A DNA stretch of 64,000 nt, taken from assembly GCA_020025295.1 (NCBI GenBank), contig JAHHSJ010000002.1, forward strand, positions 1 to 64,000. The letters are read 5' to 3'. Every line of letters starts with the position of its first letter. Positions within the stretch are counted from its first letter, which is position 1. This document shows positions 35,282-46,469 of the stretch, one piece after another. The DNA is from Oscillospiraceae bacterium. Its GTDB lineage: Bacteria > Bacillota > Clostridia > Oscillospirales > Oscillospiraceae. Below the pieces are notes generated by a model, which made no database searches, had not been told where the DNA came from, and worked only from the letters and a program-made list of their open reading frames with translations. Position numbers and translations under genes: made by a program.

Positions 35282-35887
35282 TTACTTGGAGTACAACTCG
35301 ACGATGAGGTGCTCCTCCACAGGGAAGTCGATATCCTCGCGCACAGGAAGCTTGGTAACAGTAGCCTTCAGTTCGTTCTTCTCGCGCTCGATCCACTGGG
35401 GAGCGGCGGCGACGGTGACAGCATCTTCACCCAGGAAGCGCTTGAACACCTCGGAAGAACGGCTGGAGTCACGAACGGCGATCACATCGCCGGCCTTCAC
35501 CTGGTAAGAAGGAATGTTGCACTTCTTGCCATTGACGGTGAAGTGAGCGTGGTTCACCAGCTGACGAGCCTGATGGCGGGTCATGGCGAAACCAGCGCGG
35601 AACACAACGTTGTCCAGACGGCGCTCGCAGAGAACCAGCAGGTTCTCGCCGGCCTTACCGGGCATGCGCTCAGCGCGCTCGTAGTAGGAACGGAACTGCT
35701 TTTCCAGCATGCCGTAAACGAACTTAACCTTCTGCTTCTCATTGAGCTGCATGGCGTATTCGCTCTTCTTCTTGCGCTGCTGGTCCTTGGAACCACGCTC
35801 GGTGGTCTTCTTGCCATAGCCAAGCACAGCGGGAGACAGGCCCAGAGCCTTGCAACGCTTGGCGATCGGCTGCGTATTCTTTGCCAT
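35282..35887 (-). CDS. rpsD: 30S ribosomal protein S4
   Basis: The 201-residue uS4 includes the RNA-binding S4 domain (RRLDNVVFRAGFAMTRHQAR, HAHFTVNGKKCNIPSYQVK). Its N terminus (MAKNTQPIAKRCKALGLSPA) lacks the four-Cys zinc site, so this is the zinc-independent form. S4 nucleates the 16S 5' domain. In many bacteria it also regulates the alpha operon, but here no obvious regulatory leader precedes rpsM. Confidence 0.97.
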   Translation of the reverse strand: MAKNTQPIAKRCKALGLSPAVLGYGKKTTERGSKDQQRKKKSEYAMQLNEKQKVKFVYGMLEKQFRSYYERAERMPGKAGENLLVLCERRLDNVVFRAGFAMTRHQARQLVNHAHFTVNGKKCNIPSYQVKAGDVIAVRDSSRSSEVFKRFLGEDAVTVAAAPQWIEREKNELKATVTKLPVREDIDFPVEEHLIVELYSK

Positions 35888-35910
35888 AATACTTTTCCTC
35901 CTTTAATAAA

Positions 35911-36309
35911 TCAGACGCGTCTTCTTTTGGGAGGACGGCAGCCGTTATGAGGGATGGGGGTAACATCCTTGATCATGGTAACTTCCAGACCCACAGCCTG
36001 CAGGGCACGGATAGCAGCCTCACGGCCGGCACCGGGGCCCTTAACGAAAACTTCCACAGTCTTCAGGCCATGCTCCATAGCAGCCTTGGCAGCGGTCTCA
36101 GCGGCCATCTGGGCGGCATAGGGGGTGGACTTACGGGAACCACGGAAGCCCAGCTCACCGGAGGAAGCCCAGGACAGAGCATTGCCCTGAGGATCGGTCA
36201 CGGTGACCATGGTGTTGTTGAAAGAAGAGCGGATATGCACGGCACCCTTCTCGACGACTTTACGATCGCGACGCTTCTTGGTCACGACTTTCTTCTTAGC
36301 GTTAGCCAT
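35911..36309 (-). CDS. rpsK: 30S ribosomal protein S11
   Basis: The 132-residue uS11 has a lysine-rich N terminus and the conserved [20 protein letters not shown] and [18 protein letters not shown] blocks. The C terminus ends in the strongly basic [12 protein letters not shown]. It sits on the platform of the small subunit, near the Shine-Dalgarno duplex. It is 13 bp from rpsM. Confidence 0.98.
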   Translation of the reverse strand: MANAKKKVVTKKRRDRKVVEKGAVHIRSSFNNTMVTVTDPQGNALSWASSGELGFRGSRKSTPYAAQMAAETAAKAAMEHGLKTVEVFVKGPGAGREAAIRALQAVGLEVTMIKDVTPIPHNGCRPPKRRRV

Positions 36310-36322
36310 TGCTTATCCCTCC

Positions 36323-36691
36323 TTACTTCTTCTTATTTGCGATGGTCTTCTTGGGACCCTTACGGGTACGGGCGTTCGTCTTGGAGCGCTGACCACGGAC
36401 GGGCAGGCTCTTACGATGACGAGCACCGCGATAGGAACCAATCTCAATGAGGCGCTTGATATCCATAGCCACATTGCGGCGCAGGTCACCTTCCACGATA
36501 TAGCTCTTATCGATCTCATCGCGGAGCAGCTGCTCCTGCTCCTCGGTCAGGTCCCGAACGCGAGTGTCGGGATCAATACCGGTTGCGGCCAGAATCTTGG
36601 TCGCACTGGTGCGGCCGATACCAAAAATGTAGGTCAGGCCGATTTCAATTCGCTTGTCCTTCGGCAAGTCAATACCAGCAATACGTGCCAT
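36323..36691 (-). CDS. rpsM: 30S ribosomal protein S13
   Basis: The 122-residue uS13 begins [20 protein letters not shown] and carries the helix-hairpin-helix segment [19 protein letters not shown] and the basic tail [18 protein letters not shown]. It forms part of the head of the small subunit and touches the P-site tRNA. A GGAGG ribosome binding site precedes the ATG at 36691. Confidence 0.98.
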   Translation of the reverse strand: MARIAGIDLPKDKRIEIGLTYIFGIGRTSATKILAATGIDPDTRVRDLTEEQEQLLRDEIDKSYIVEGDLRRNVAMDIKRLIEIGSYRGARHRKSLPVRGQRSKTNARTRKGPKKTIANKKK

Positions 36692-36707
36692 AAATCAATA
36701 CACCTCC

Positions 36708-37163
<456 letters not shown>

Positions 37164-37171
<8 letters not shown>

Positions 37172-37460
37172 ACTGGGTTACCTCCATACTGGTCTGTTCT
37201 GAATCGCGGAAGGCTGCGAGCGCACACCGGAGTGCCCGGTCAGACACGCTCTCACCTCTTTGCAATCCTAAGATTGCCGGATGTGCGCTGGTTCCTACAC
37301 TCTTGAGATGACTCTCACGCTTGCGCTTCGGTGTAGCCAGCTTTCTCCCCTTGCCGTCTGCAACGACAGCAAATCCATCCTGCGCATCGAGTACGCAGAA
37401 CAAACCGCCGGCGTCGTGTCCTTTCAGGGAGAGAACGATTTCGCCTTTGGTAAACGCCAT
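37164..37460 (-). CDS. KOW domain RNA-binding protein
   Basis: The 98-residue protein starts [20 protein letters not shown], the KOW/SH3-like motif of the L14e/L27e-type RNA-binding proteins. The remainder is basic in the centre ([16 protein letters not shown]). Small KOW proteins occur between map and infA in many Clostridia and are presumed ribosome-associated, but the function is not established. The ATG at 37460 is preferred over a TTG six bases upstream because GAGGA is 6 nt before it. It overlaps infA by 8 bp. Confidence 0.85.
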
Positions 37461-37462
37461 AC

Positions 37463-38275
37463 TCAATCCTCGCAGCGGGTCAGGATCTCCGGCCCGTTCT
37501 CGGTAATGAGAATAGTGTTTTCATAATGCGCCGCGAGAGCATGGTCGGCGGTGACAGGCACGCACCAGCCGTCCGGCATCCACTTATTGCGGATCTTCTC
37601 GGAACCGGCATTGACCATCGGCTCAACGCAGATAATCATATTGGGTTCCAGACGGACATTCTTGCCGCTCTCAGGCACATAGTTCGGGACTTCAGGCTCC
37701 TCGTGGACCGTATGGCCGATGCCGTGGCCGGTATATTCCCGGACCAGGCCGTAGCCGTTGCTTTCCACATGAGTCTGAACCGCACGAGAGATGTCAAAGA
37801 CTCGATTGCCCACCTTGGCCTGATCGAAGCCCTTCCAGAAGCTCTGTTCGGTTACTTCAATCAGCCGCTTTGCTTCCGGAGAGATTTCTCCGCAGGCAAA
37901 GGTGGCGCAGCAGTCGCCGTGATAGCCGCCGGAAGCGCACTTGTCACGGTCCAGATGATAGTCGCCAATGCAGGCGCCCACATCCACAGAAACGATGTCT
38001 CCCTCTTTCAGCTTGTAGTTGCCGGGCACGCCGTGAATGATCTCATCATTGATGGAGATGCAGGCAGCGCCCTTAAAGCCGTACAGGTGATAGAAAGAAG
38101 GATAACCACCATGTTTCTTAATGAATCGTTCGACCTCGTGGTCAATTTCCCGAGTTGTGATACCGGGCTGAATCAGCGTTCCCGCATAGGCTCTCGCCAT
38201 TGCGGTCAGTCTTCCCGCTTTACGCATCAAATCAATCTGATGCGGCGTGAAGGACATGCAATTGCCCGTAATCAC
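37463..38275 (-). CDS. map: Type I methionine aminopeptidase
   Basis: The 270-residue enzyme removes the initiator Met. The five metal ligands are recognisable: Asp in [12 protein letters not shown], Asp in YHLDRDK-like region, His in [13 protein letters not shown], and Glu residues in CVEPMV and [10 protein letters not shown]. The insertion around [18 protein letters not shown] is Cys-rich. A GTG start at 38275 is supported by ATGGAGGT 7 nt upstream and overlaps the adk stop. An internal ATG at 38257 is less well placed. Confidence 0.95.
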   Translation of the reverse strand: MITGNCMSFTPHQIDLMRKAGRLTAMARAYAGTLIQPGITTREIDHEVERFIKKHGGYPSFYHLYGFKGAACISINDEIIHGVPGNYKLKEGDIVSVDVGACIGDYHLDRDKCASGGYHGDCCATFACGEISPEAKRLIEVTEQSFWKGFDQAKVGNRVFDISRAVQTHVESNGYGLVREYTGHGIGHTVHEEPEVPNYVPESGKNVRLEPNMIICVEPMVNAGSEKIRNKWMPDGWCVPVTADHALAAHYENTILITENGPEILTRCED

Positions 38276-38901
38276 TTCAAAACCTCCATGATGACATCAT
38301 TGGTCGCTTCAATGGTAGGCTGGTTTTCGATGCTCTTCAGCACACCGCGCTCGGCATAGAATGCCTTCAGGGGCTCGGTCTCCTTGTGATAGGTCGCAAG
38401 GCGAGCGCGCACCGTCTCAGGCTTATCGTCCTTACGCTGCTGCAGAGGCTCTCCGCACTTGTCGCAGATGCCCTCCACCTTGGGGGGAGCGGCCACCACA
38501 TGGTAGGTTGCTCCGCACTTCAGGCAGGTGCGGCGTCCGGTCATGCGCTTCTCAATCTCCTCATCGGAGATCTCGATGGAGACAACGGCATCAAAGGTGA
38601 CTCCGGCTGCTTCCAGAGCTTCGGCCTGAGCGATCGTGCGGGGCACACCGTCCAGAATGAAGCCGTTGCTGCAGTCGGGTTCAGCCAGCCGCTCGGTAAT
38701 CACACCGATAATAACATCATCGGGAACCAGCTTGCCGGCATCCATATATTCCTTAGCCCGCAATCCCACGGGGGTGCCGTTCGCGACGGCAGCCCGCAGG
38801 ATGTTGCCAGTGGAAATGGTTGGGATGTTCAGCTTGTTGCAGATGATTTCGGCCTGCGTACCCTTGCCGGCACCAGGCGCGCCCAAAAGGATGAGCCTCA
38901 T
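38272..38901 (-). CDS. adk: Adenylate kinase
   Basis: The 209-residue enzyme interconverts ATP, ADP and AMP. P-loop GAPGAGKGT is at residues 7-15. The LID carries a four-Cys zinc site (CLKCGATYH and [10 protein letters not shown]), as usual for Gram-positive adenylate kinases. The secY-adk-map order is typical of the Firmicutes spc operon. Start at the ATG at 38901 with AAGGAGTTGTG upstream. Confidence 0.98.
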   Translation of the reverse strand: MRLILLGAPGAGKGTQAEIICNKLNIPTISTGNILRAAVANGTPVGLRAKEYMDAGKLVPDDVIIGVITERLAEPDCSNGFILDGVPRTIAQAEALEAAGVTFDAVVSIEISDEEIEKRMTGRRTCLKCGATYHVVAAPPKVEGICDKCGEPLQQRKDDKPETVRARLATYHKETEPLKAFYAERGVLKSIENQPTIEATNDVIMEVLK

Positions 38902-38915
38902 CAGATCACAACTCC

Positions 38916-40220
38916 TTACTCTAAAAATCCCTTGTAGTGTCTCATCATCATCTGGGCCTCCAGAGCCTTTTCAGTCTCCAGAGCAACAGACACGACGATC
39001 AGAACACTGGTACCGCCGATTGCCAGATAGCTGGCGCCGATGATAGCGCCGGTAGCAATGGGCAGCAGAGCCACGATAGACAGGTAGAGAGCACCGAACA
39101 TGGTGACCTTGTTGAGCACCTTGCCAATGAACTCAGCCGTAGGACGGCCGGGACGGAAGCCCGGGATAAAGCCGCCCTGCTTCTTCAGGTTGTTGGCCAC
39201 TTCCACGGGGTTGAACTGAATCGTAGCGTAGAAGTAGCTGAAACCGATGATCAGCAGGAAGTACACGAGGCAGTACACCACGCTGGTGGTGTCGAACAGA
39301 CGCATAAACAGGCTGTCCTGCCATTTCGGCACAAAAGCTGCAATCGTAGCAGGAATGGAAGCGATGGTCTGGGCGAAAATGATGGGCATAACGCCGGACA
39401 TATTCACCTTCATGGGGATATTGGTAGAAGTACCACCCATCATCTTGCGTCCCACAACACGCTTTGCGTACTGCACAGGCAGACGGCGCTCAGCGTCGTT
39501 GATAAAGACGACAAAGAGGATCATCGCAAATGCGCCAACCAGGATGGCCACAGCGCCCACGGGGTGAATCCGCAGAGCATTGGGAGTGGTCACGCCGGTG
39601 ACATAGTTGTAGATACCGGTGTACAGAGCGTACACAGCGGTGGGCACGCGGGAGATGATACCTGCAAACAGGATGACGGAGATGCCGTTGCCGATGCCGA
39701 ACTCAGTGATCTGCTCGCCCAGCCACATCGTGAAGGCGGAGCCAGCGGTGAACACCAGAATAATGACAATAGCAGCCCAAACACCGGTGTTCTCACCCAG
39801 GAAGCCCTGGTTGCGGCACAGCATGTAGTAGCCGAAGGCCTGCAGCAGGCCGATGCCGACGGTGGTGTAACGGGTGATGGCGGCGATCTTCTTCTTGCCC
39901 TCCTCGCCGCCTTCCTTTGCCAGACGCTCCAGAGAGGGGATGGCAATGGTCAGCAGCTGGATGATAATGGAGCTGTTGATGTAGGGCTGAATACCCAGAG
40001 CCAGAAGCGTTGCGGTGCCGAAGGCGCCGCCGCTCATGACATTCATCATGCCCAGAATCGTTGCGCTGGCGCTATCGAAATAGGCGCGCAGCATCGTGGT
40101 ATCAATGAAAGGAACAGGGATACTGTTGCCGAGGCGGAAGATCAGGATGATGAACGCAGTCATCATCAGCTTCTTCCGCAGCTCAGGGATCTTCCATGCG
40201 TTGCGGATCGTCTCCAGCAT
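38916..40220 (-). CDS. secY: Protein translocase subunit SecY
   Basis: The 434-residue channel protein has ten membrane segments. It includes the plug and pore region [20 protein letters not shown] and the cytoplasmic loops used by SecA and the ribosome ([11 protein letters not shown] and [11 protein letters not shown]). It forms the general secretion channel with SecE and SecG. The gene begins 1 bp after rplO ends. Confidence 0.98.
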   Translation of the reverse strand: MLETIRNAWKIPELRKKLMMTAFIILIFRLGNSIPVPFIDTTMLRAYFDSASATILGMMNVMSGGAFGTATLLALGIQPYINSSIIIQLLTIAIPSLERLAKEGGEEGKKKIAAITRYTTVGIGLLQAFGYYMLCRNQGFLGENTGVWAAIVIILVFTAGSAFTMWLGEQITEFGIGNGISVILFAGIISRVPTAVYALYTGIYNYVTGVTTPNALRIHPVGAVAILVGAFAMILFVVFINDAERRLPVQYAKRVVGRKMMGGTSTNIPMKVNMSGVMPIIFAQTIASIPATIAAFVPKWQDSLFMRLFDTTSVVYCLVYFLLIIGFSYFYATIQFNPVEVANNLKKQGGFIPGFRPGRPTAEFIGKVLNKVTMFGALYLSIVALLPIATGAIIGASYLAIGGTSVLIVVSVALETEKALEAQMMMRHYKGFLE

Positions 40221-40221
40221 T

Positions 40222-40668
40222 TTAGATCACCTCAGCCTTTCCTCCTGCGGCTTCAATCTTTTCCTTTGCGGAAGCGGAAAAGGCGGAGGCCTGGACAGTG
40301 AGCTTCTTGGTGATCTCACCATTGCCGAGGACCTTCACACCATACTCGCACTTGGACAGCACACCGGCAGCCAGCAGAGCCTGGGCGTCCACAGTGGCGC
40401 CGTCCTCAAACTTGTTGAGGTCAGCCACATTGACCGCGGTCAGGGGCTTGGCGAAAATATTGTGGAAACCACGCTTGGGCAGGCGGCGAGCCAGAGGCAT
40501 CTGGCCACCTTCAAAGCCGATACGGGTACGGCCGCTGCGGGCGCGCTGGCCCTTATGGCCCTTACCTGCGGTCTTGCCGTTGCCGGAACCGTGGCCACGG
40601 CCCTTACGCTTGACGCTGAAGGTGGAGCCAGCGGCGGGAGTCAGTTCAGAAAGATTCATTCCGTGCAC
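40222..40668 (-). CDS. rplO: 50S ribosomal protein L15
   Basis: The 148-residue uL15 has the glycine- and lysine-rich N-terminal extension ([40 protein letters not shown]) that threads into 23S rRNA, and a compact C-terminal domain ending [14 protein letters not shown]. Its start is 4 bp after rpmD. Confidence 0.98.
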   Translation of the reverse strand: MHGMNLSELTPAAGSTFSVKRKGRGHGSGNGKTAGKGHKGQRARSGRTRIGFEGGQMPLARRLPKRGFHNIFAKPLTAVNVADLNKFEDGATVDAQALLAAGVLSKCEYGVKVLGNGEITKKLTVQASAFSASAKEKIEAAGGKAEVI

Positions 40669-40672
40669 CTCC

Positions 40673-40855
40673 TTACTGCTGCTCGGTCACCTGAAGCAGG
40701 TAACCGATCTGGGCAATCTTGCCCTTGGTCTGAGCGTTGTCGGGCTGAACGGTGGTGTCACCGATCTTGCGCAGGCCCAGAGAGGCTGCCGTGGCAATGT
40801 GCTTGTCATGGCGGCCGTTCAGGCTCTTCACGAGCTTAATGTTCAGATTAGCCAT
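40673..40855 (-). CDS. rpmD: 50S ribosomal protein L30
   Basis: The 60-residue uL30 reads [20 protein letters not shown] and ends [12 protein letters not shown]. Length and position between rpsE and rplO are normal for the family. Confidence 0.96.
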   Translation of the reverse strand: MANLNIKLVKSLNGRHDKHIATAASLGLRKIGDTTVQPDNAQTKGKIAQIGYLLQVTEQQ

Positions 40856-40869
40856 TTCGTGAACCCTCC

Positions 40870-41373
40870 TTACAGAATCTCGTCCACGCTCTTGCCGCGG
40901 GTCTGTGCGACCTGCTCAGGAGTGCGGAGCGCCTTCAGGCCCTCGAAAGTGGCGCGAATGACGTTCTGGGGGTTGTTGGTACGCAGGCACTTGGTACGGA
41001 TGTCGGAAATGCCGGCTGCTTCCATGACAGCACGGACAGGACCGCCGGCGATAACGCCGGTACCGGAGGGAGCGGGCTTCAGCAGCACGCGGCCAGCGGA
41101 GAAAGCACCGGTAACCTCATGAGGAATCGTGGTACCGACCAAAGAGACGGTAATCATGTTCTTCTTGGCATCCTCGATGCCCTTGCGGATGGCCTCAGGC
41201 ACCTCAGCAGCCTTGCCCATGCCAAAGCCAACCTTGCCCTTGCCGTCACCGACGACCATCAGTGCAGAGAACTTCATGACGCGGCCGCCCTTAACGGTCT
41301 TGCTGACGCGGTTCAGGTAAACGACCTTCTCGATCATTTCGTCTCTCTTCTGGTCTCTATCAAATCTAGCCAT
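40870..41373 (-). CDS. rpsE: 30S ribosomal protein S5
   Basis: The 167-residue uS5 has the double-stranded RNA-binding N-terminal domain ([40 protein letters not shown]) and the C-terminal domain with [20 protein letters not shown]. It affects decoding accuracy and mRNA unwinding at the entry channel. Confidence 0.98.
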   Translation of the reverse strand: MARFDRDQKRDEMIEKVVYLNRVSKTVKGGRVMKFSALMVVGDGKGKVGFGMGKAAEVPEAIRKGIEDAKKNMITVSLVGTTIPHEVTGAFSAGRVLLKPAPSGTGVIAGGPVRAVMEAAGISDIRTKCLRTNNPQNVIRATFEGLKALRTPEQVAQTRGKSVDEIL

Positions 41374-41390
41374 TGTGTTTCCTCCTCCCC

Positions 41391-41750
41391 TTAAAAGTTC
41401 AGGCCGCCCTCGCGGGCACCTTCAGCCAGAGCCTGGACACGGCCATGGTACACATAACCGCCGCGGTCAAACACGACAGTCTCAATGCCCTTAGCCTTGG
41501 CACGCTCGGCGACCAGCTGGCCAACCTTGCGAGCAGCTTCGACGTTGCCGCCAAAGCCCTCAATGCTCTTATCCAGGGAGGAAGCAGCAACCAGAGTCAC
41601 GCCGTTCACATCATCGATGATCTGAGCGTAGATGTTGGTCTCGCTGCGGAACACATTCAGGCGGGGTCTCTCGGGGGTGCCGGAGATCTTACCGCGGACA
41701 CGCTTATGACGCTTCAGGCGCTGAGCGTTGGTATTGGGTCTGTTAATCAT
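41391..41750 (-). CDS. rplR: 50S ribosomal protein L18
   Basis: The 119-residue uL18 binds 5S rRNA. Conserved elements are the N-terminal basic [20 protein letters not shown], then [17 protein letters not shown] and the C-terminal [20 protein letters not shown]. Position between rplF and rpsE is standard. Confidence 0.98.
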   Translation of the reverse strand: MINRPNTNAQRLKRHKRVRGKISGTPERPRLNVFRSETNIYAQIIDDVNGVTLVAASSLDKSIEGFGGNVEAARKVGQLVAERAKAKGIETVVFDRGGYVYHGRVQALAEGAREGGLNF

Positions 41751-41766
41751 TTAGGCACACCTCCTC

Positions 41767-42315
41767 TTATTTCTTCTTAGCGCCGGTCTTGCCTTCCTTG
41801 CGGCGGACAACCTCATCGGCGTACTTAATACCCTTGCCCTTATAAGGCTCAGGCTTACGGATGGAGCGGATCTCAGCAGCAACCTGGCCGACCTTCTGCT
41901 TATCGCAGCCGGAAACGACGATCTGGTTGGGGCCGGGGCACTCCAGAGTGATTCCCTCGGGCTCTTCCACAGTGATCTGGTGGGAGAAACCGACGTTCAG
42001 CACAACAGCCTTGCCCTGCTTTGCCACACGGAAGCCGATGCCGTTGACATCCAGAGTCTTCTGGAAGCCTTCGCTGACACCAACGACCATGTTATGCAGC
42101 AGGCTGCGAGTCAGACCGTGCAGAGCACGATTTTCCTTCAGATCGTTCGGACGAGTGACAGTCAGAACGTCACCCTCCTGAGCGATGGTCATAGCGGGGT
42201 TGAAAGTCTGGGTCAGGGTGCCCTTGGGGCCCTTGACGGTGACCACATTGCCCTCGGCGATGGTAACAGTCACGCCGGCGGGGATGGCCACGGGAGTTCT
42301 ACCAATTCTAGACAT
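41767..42315 (-). CDS. rplF: 50S ribosomal protein L6
   Basis: The 182-residue uL6 has two repeated domains. It begins [20 protein letters not shown] and ends with the conserved [20 protein letters not shown], followed by a Lys-rich tail. It lies near the sarcin-ricin loop. Confidence 0.98.
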   Translation of the reverse strand: MSRIGRTPVAIPAGVTVTIAEGNVVTVKGPKGTLTQTFNPAMTIAQEGDVLTVTRPNDLKENRALHGLTRSLLHNMVVGVSEGFQKTLDVNGIGFRVAKQGKAVVLNVGFSHQITVEEPEGITLECPGPNQIVVSGCDKQKVGQVAAEIRSIRKPEPYKGKGIKYADEVVRRKEGKTGAKKK

Positions 42316-42331
42316 AACTCAGTACCCTCCC

Positions 42332-42727
42332 TTACCAAACGAAAGCCAGGACTTCGCCGCCGATGTGCTGCGCACGAGCAGACTTATCGGTCATGACGCC
42401 CTTGGAGGTGGACACGATGGCGATACCCAGGCCGCGCAGCACGCGAGGCAGCTCGTCAGCACCGGCGTAGACACGCAGGCCGGGCTTGGAGACACGACGC
42501 AGGCCGGAGATGACCTTCTCATTGCCATTGTACTTCAGAGTAATGCGGATGACACCCTGGGTGCCGTCCTCGACCAGCTGGAAGCTCTTGATGTAGCCCT
42601 CATCCAGCAGGATCTGAGCGATGGCCTTCTTCATGTTGGAAGCAGGCACATCCACAGTGGGATGCTTGGCCGTGTTCGCATTGCGAATACGGGTCAGCAT
42701 ATCGGCGATAGGATCAGTGATATGCAT
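42332..42727 (-). CDS. rpsH: 30S ribosomal protein S8
   Basis: The 131-residue uS8 starts [20 protein letters not shown] at the ATG at 42727, and ends with the signature [20 protein letters not shown]. An upstream in-frame extension is not part of the family, and GGAGGTCAAAATCC marks the true start. S8 binds 16S helix 21 and is the translational repressor of the spc operon in E. coli. Here the 186-bp gap upstream holds two palindromic hairpins and may be its target. Confidence 0.97.
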   Translation of the reverse strand: MHITDPIADMLTRIRNANTAKHPTVDVPASNMKKAIAQILLDEGYIKSFQLVEDGTQGVIRITLKYNGNEKVISGLRRVSKPGLRVYAGADELPRVLRGLGIAIVSTSKGVMTDKSARAQHIGGEVLAFVW

Positions 42728-42913
42728 GGATTTTGACCTCCTTGTAAAGGTTACAGGCATTGCCTGTTTGAGATACCAGGGTATCATAGGAATGCAAACT
42801 GAAAGCTTTTAATGACTGTCCGCTCATGGCGGCAATTTTGAAACCCCAGTTCCGTGTTTCTATGACTTCTGGCATCAATTAAACGGTTCTAAAGTGGGGA
42901 AAAAGGCCCTGGA
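42728..42913 (-). promoter_or_regulatory. Structured 186-bp gap upstream of rpsH
   Basis: This is the longest internal gap of the operon. It contains GATACCAGGGTATC (42772-42785) and ACAGGCATTGCCTGT (42753-42767), both perfect palindromes, just before the rpsH ribosome binding site. A weak TTGCAT-like box without a good -10 makes a promoter uncertain. A cis-regulatory site for S8 is inference. Confidence 0.5.
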
Positions 42914-43099
42914 TTACCAGGAGGCCTTCTTCACACCGGGGATCTGGCCCTTGTAGGCCAGCTCACGGAAGCAGACACGGCAGACACCGTAGTTACGCAG
43001 GTAAGCGTGAGGACGGCCGCAGATCTTGCAGCGGTTGTACTCACGGGTGGAGTACTTGTTGCCGTTCTGCTGCTTGATGATTATAGACTTCTTAGCCAT
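42914..43099 (-). CDS. rpsN: 30S ribosomal protein S14, zinc-binding type
   Basis: The 61-residue uS14 is the short, zinc-binding form (type Z). The zinc ligands are the cysteines in NRCKICGRP and [10 protein letters not shown]. The C terminus reads [11 protein letters not shown]. This form is normal in Gram-positive bacteria. Start at the ATG at 43099 with AAGGAGGA upstream. Confidence 0.98.
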   Translation of the reverse strand: MAKKSIIIKQQNGNKYSTREYNRCKICGRPHAYLRNYGVCRVCFRELAYKGQIPGVKKASW

Positions 43100-43114
43100 T
43101 GTTGTTCGTCCTCC

Positions 43115-43654
43115 TTACTTGGCAAAGGGAGCGCCAAGCTGGCTCAGCAGCTCGCGGCCCTCTTCGTCGCTCTTGGCGGTGGTGACGATGATGATATCCA
43201 TACCACGGATCTTGTCGATCTGGTCGAACTCGATCTCGGGGAAGATGATCTGCTCCTTCAGGCCCATGGCATAGTTGCCACGACCGTCGAAGCTGTCAGC
43301 GGAGATACCGCGGAAGTCACGCACACGGGGGAGGGAGATGTTGAACAGGCGATCCATGAACTCCCACATCTTGTCCTGACGCAGGGTCACCTTAGCGCCG
43401 ATGGGCATGCCCTCACGGACCTTGAAGTTAGCAACGCTCTTCTTGGCCTTGGTGACGACAGCCTTCTGGCCGGTGATCTTGCCCAGATCGGACACGACAG
43501 CGTCCAGAACCTTGGGATTCTCACGGGCTTCGCTGCAGCCCACATTGATGATGATCTTCTCAATGCGGGGAATCTGCATGACGGACTTGTAGCCGAACTT
43601 GCTCATCAGAGCAGGAGCGACTTCTTCCATATACTTCGTTTTCAGAGTAGGCAT
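43115..43654 (-). CDS. rplE: 50S ribosomal protein L5
   Basis: The 179-residue uL5 binds 5S rRNA and forms the central protuberance. Family blocks include [40 protein letters not shown] and the C-terminal [20 protein letters not shown]. Standard position after rplX. Confidence 0.98.
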   Translation of the reverse strand: MPTLKTKYMEEVAPALMSKFGYKSVMQIPRIEKIIINVGCSEARENPKVLDAVVSDLGKITGQKAVVTKAKKSVANFKVREGMPIGAKVTLRQDKMWEFMDRLFNISLPRVRDFRGISADSFDGRGNYAMGLKEQIIFPEIEFDQIDKIRGMDIIIVTTAKSDEEGRELLSQLGAPFAK

Positions 43655-43675
43655 TGTAAGTTACGCTCCTTTCTC

Positions 43676-43993
43676 TCAGATCTCAGCGCCGCACTTCTTG
43701 CACACGCAGACCTTCTTGCCATCGGCAAGCAGCTTGTGGGCAGGACGAGTGGGCTTATTGCACTTGGGGCAGACGCGCTGCACCTTGCATGCGTAAATGG
43801 GGGCTTCCATCTTGATGATGCCGCCCTCTTCGGTCTGGGTGCGGGGCTTCTTGTGCTTGGACACAACATTGACGCCCTCGACAATGACCTTGCGCTCGGA
43901 AGGCATGACAGACAGGACCTTGCCCTGCTTGCCCTTATCCTTACCGGACAGAACGACAACCAGGTCGTCCTTCTTGATGCTCATAGTTTTCAT
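43676..43993 (-). CDS. rplX: 50S ribosomal protein L24
   Basis: The 105-residue uL24 has an N-terminal KOW motif ([20 protein letters not shown]) and, unusually visible, a C-terminal pair of Cys-x-x-Cys motifs ([10 protein letters not shown] and VCKKCGAEI) that probably bind zinc. It is an early assembly protein near the tunnel exit. ATG at 43993 was used. ATG at 43984 is an alternative that would remove three residues. Confidence 0.96.
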   Translation of the reverse strand: MKTMSIKKDDLVVVLSGKDKGKQGKVLSVMPSERKVIVEGVNVVSKHKKPRTQTEEGGIIKMEAPIYACKVQRVCPKCNKPTRPAHKLLADGKKVCVCKKCGAEI

Positions 43994-44008
43994 TCCTCGG
44001 CACCCTCC

Positions 44009-44377
44009 TTAAATCACTTCGGGAGCCAGAGACAGGATCTTCATGTAATCCTTGTCGCGCAGCTCGCGGGCCACAGGCCCAAAGATACGGGTACCGCGGG
44101 GGGTCTTATCTTCCTTGATCAGAACAGCAGCGTTCTCATCAAAGCGGACATAGGAACCGTCTGCACGACGGACGCCCCGCACGGTGCGGACGATAACAGC
44201 CTTAACGACATCGCCCTTCTTGACCTGACCGCCGGGAGCAGCCTTACGCACGGATGCCACGATGACATCACCGATGTTGGCATACTTACGCTTGGAGCCG
44301 CCGAGCACGCGGATGGTCTTGATTTCCTTGGCGCCGGTATTGTCAGCGACCTTCAGATAGCTCTCTTCCTGAATCAT
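44009..44377 (-). CDS. rplN: 50S ribosomal protein L14
   Basis: The 122-residue uL14 begins [20 protein letters not shown] and contains [20 protein letters not shown] and [20 protein letters not shown]. It lies at the subunit interface, and is the binding site of the silencing factor RsfS. Confidence 0.98.
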   Translation of the reverse strand: MIQEESYLKVADNTGAKEIKTIRVLGGSKRKYANIGDVIVASVRKAAPGGQVKKGDVVKAVIVRTVRGVRRADGSYVRFDENAAVLIKEDKTPRGTRIFGPVARELRDKDYMKILSLAPEVI

Positions 44378-44392
44378 GCTACGGGCACCTCC

Positions 44393-44653
44393 TTACTTGG
44401 CCTTCTCGACGATCTCGACCAGTCTCCAACGCTTATCCTTGGAGAGAGGACGAGTCTCCATGACGCGAACACGGTCGCCGATGCGGCACTCGTTGTTCTC
44501 ATCATGAGCTTTCAGCTTATAGGTTCTCTTGACGATCTTCTTGTACAGAGGATGGGCCACACGGTCGGCGATGGCCACAACGATCGTCTTATCCATCTTG
44601 TCGGAAACGACCATGCCGACTCTGGTCTTACGGGAAGAAGTTCTGTTTTCCAT
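44393..44653 (-). CDS. rpsQ: 30S ribosomal protein S17
   Basis: The 86-residue uS17 is an OB-fold protein with [20 protein letters not shown] and [20 protein letters not shown]. The ATG at 44653, 8 nt after GGAGGA, is chosen over a TTG two codons upstream. Confidence 0.97.
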   Translation of the reverse strand: MENRTSSRKTRVGMVVSDKMDKTIVVAIADRVAHPLYKKIVKRTYKLKAHDENNECRIGDRVRVMETRPLSKDKRWRLVEIVEKAK

Positions 44654-44672
44654 TGTCAATTTCCTCCTTCAA

Positions 44673-44876
44673 TTAGTCGGCGGAAGAAGCGGACAGCTTC
44701 TCACGGATAATGGTCTTGACACGGGCGATGTCCTTCTTGACATCATTGATTTTGCTGGGGTTATCCAGCTGATTGGTGGCGTTCTGAAGGCGCAGGTTAA
44801 ACAGGTCCTTCTTCAGCTCCACCAGCTTCTTGTCCAGTTCCTCGACGGACAGAGCGCGGATCTCAGTTGCCTTCAT
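44673..44876 (-). CDS. rpmC: 50S ribosomal protein L29
   Basis: The 67-residue uL29 is a helical hairpin with [20 protein letters not shown] and [18 protein letters not shown]. Its start shares one base with the stop of rplP, so the two are translationally coupled. Confidence 0.97.
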   Translation of the reverse strand: MKATEIRALSVEELDKKLVELKKDLFNLRLQNATNQLDNPSKINDVKKDIARVKTIIREKLSASSAD

Positions 44877-45295
44877 TACGCTTCACCTTCTTCCTTAGTC
44901 ACGATCTTGCACTTGACAGGCAGCTTGTGCATAGCCAGACGCAGAGCCTCACGAGCAACTTCCTCGGAGACGCCGGCGATCTCGAACATCACGCGGCCGG
45001 GCTTGACCACGGACACCCAGTACTCAGGGGAGCCCTTACCTTTACCCATTCGGGTCTCGGCAGGCTTCTCAGTGATGGGCTTGTCGGGGAAGATCTTGAT
45101 CCAGACCTTACCACCACGCTTGGTGTAACGAGTCATGGCGATACGGGCGGCCTCGATCTGGCGGCTGGTGATCCAAGCGGGCTCCAGAGCCTGCAGACCG
45201 AACTCACCGTAGGTGACGGTATTGCCACGGGTGGCCTTACCGGTCATACGACCACGCATCTGCTTGCGGTACTTAACTCTCTTAGGCAGCAGCAT
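44876..45295 (-). CDS. rplP: 50S ribosomal protein L16
   Basis: The 139-residue uL16 starts [20 protein letters not shown] and includes [20 protein letters not shown]. It organises the A-site region of the large subunit. One-base overlaps link it to rpsC upstream and rpmC downstream. Confidence 0.98.
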   Translation of the reverse strand: MLLPKRVKYRKQMRGRMTGKATRGNTVTYGEFGLQALEPAWITSRQIEAARIAMTRYTKRGGKVWIKIFPDKPITEKPAETRMGKGKGSPEYWVSVVKPGRVMFEIAGVSEEVAREALRLAMHKLPVKCKIVTKEEGEA

Positions 45296-46101
45296 TATCG
45301 ATGACCTCCTTCCTCAGTCTTGCGGGGACCGCGATTGTTGCGGTTGTAGGGGCGGCGCTCACCATCGGGGCGAGGGCCACGGTTGTTGCGGCGGGGACGG
45401 TCGCTGCGCTCGCGGTAAGGCTTGCTCAGGTCCAGGGTGCGGGGAGTGGTGCGCAGAGACTGGCTCAGGATCTCTCCCTTGTAAACCCAGATCTTAATGC
45501 CGATCCGGCCGTAGGTGGTGTTGGCCTCAGCGAAGCCGTAGTCAATGTCAGCGCGCAGGGTCTGCAGAGGAATGGTACCCTCATGATACTGCTCGACGCG
45601 GGCGATCTCAGCGCCAGCCAGACGGCCGGACAGCTTGACCTTGATGCCCTTTGCGCCAGCGCGCATGGCACGGGAAATGGCGTTCTTCATAGCACGACGG
45701 AAAGAAGCACGCTTCTCCAGCTGCTGGGCGATGTTCTCGGCCACCAGCTGAGCAGTCATGTCGATCTCGCTGCGCTTGACCTCGACGATGGAGAGCTTGA
45801 CGTTCTTGCCAGTCATCTTAGCCAGAGCGGCCTCCAGGCCCTCGATCTGGCTCTTGGTCTTATCGGTGCCCACGATCATGCCGGGGCGTGCGCAGTGGAC
45901 GAACACCTGGACCTTCTCATTGCTGCGCTCGATCTCAATCTTGGGAACACCGGCAGAATAGAGGGTCTTCTTCAGGAACTCACGGATCTTCATATCCTCA
46001 ACGATCAGATCACCGACCTGATTGTCACGAGCATACCAGCGAGAGTCCCAGTCTTTGATGACACCCACACGGAAACCGTGGGGATTGACTTTCTGTCCCA
46101 T
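45295..46101 (-). CDS. rpsC: 30S ribosomal protein S3
   Basis: The 268-residue uS3 has the N-terminal KH domain ([20 protein letters not shown]) and C-terminal domain ([40 protein letters not shown]). The final 50 or so residues are a low-complexity Arg/Asn/Gly/Pro tail with RNNRGPR occurring twice. This makes the protein longer than the usual 215-235 residues. S3 lines the mRNA entry tunnel. The tail is probably disordered and RNA-binding. Confidence 0.97.
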   Translation of the reverse strand: MGQKVNPHGFRVGVIKDWDSRWYARDNQVGDLIVEDMKIREFLKKTLYSAGVPKIEIERSNEKVQVFVHCARPGMIVGTDKTKSQIEGLEAALAKMTGKNVKLSIVEVKRSEIDMTAQLVAENIAQQLEKRASFRRAMKNAISRAMRAGAKGIKVKLSGRLAGAEIARVEQYHEGTIPLQTLRADIDYGFAEANTTYGRIGIKIWVYKGEILSQSLRTTPRTLDLSKPYRERSDRPRRNNRGPRPDGERRPYNRNNRGPRKTEEGGHR

Positions 46102-46118
46102 AAACTAAACCTCCTCGC

Positions 46119-46454
46119 TTATTCTTTCTCGCTCACCACGACGGTGATGTGAGAGGTACGCTTGTTGATCCGGTAGCCACGGCCCTGAGCGCGGGGCTGC
46201 ATGCGCTTCAGGATGGGGCCGGGAGTTGCGTAAGTGGCAGAGATATACAGCTTGCTGGCATCCATGCCGAAGTTGTTCTCTGCGTTGGCGGCAGCGCTCT
46301 TGACCAGCTTGCTCAGCAGGGGAGAAGCGGCCTTGGGAGTTGCCATCAGGATGGCCTGAGCCTGAGCCACGGACTTGCCGCGGATCAGATCACAGACGAT
46401 GCCAACCTTGCGAGGGGAGATACGAGCATAGCTCAGAGTTGCTTTAGCTTCCAT
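46119..46454 (-). CDS. rplV: 50S ribosomal protein L22
   Basis: The 111-residue uL22 begins [20 protein letters not shown] and ends [20 protein letters not shown]. Its beta hairpin (around residues 80-95) lines the exit tunnel near the macrolide site. No unusual insertion is visible there. Confidence 0.98.
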   Translation of the reverse strand: MEAKATLSYARISPRKVGIVCDLIRGKSVAQAQAILMATPKAASPLLSKLVKSAAANAENNFGMDASKLYISATYATPGPILKRMQPRAQGRGYRINKRTSHITVVVSEKE

Positions 46455-46469
46455 GTTCTGATCTCCTCC

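Noticed and set aside
38937..40301. A 454-codon + strand frame opposite secY
   Set aside because: Composition dominated by His, Gln and Asp as expected for the complement of hydrophobic secY codons; no ribosome binding site.
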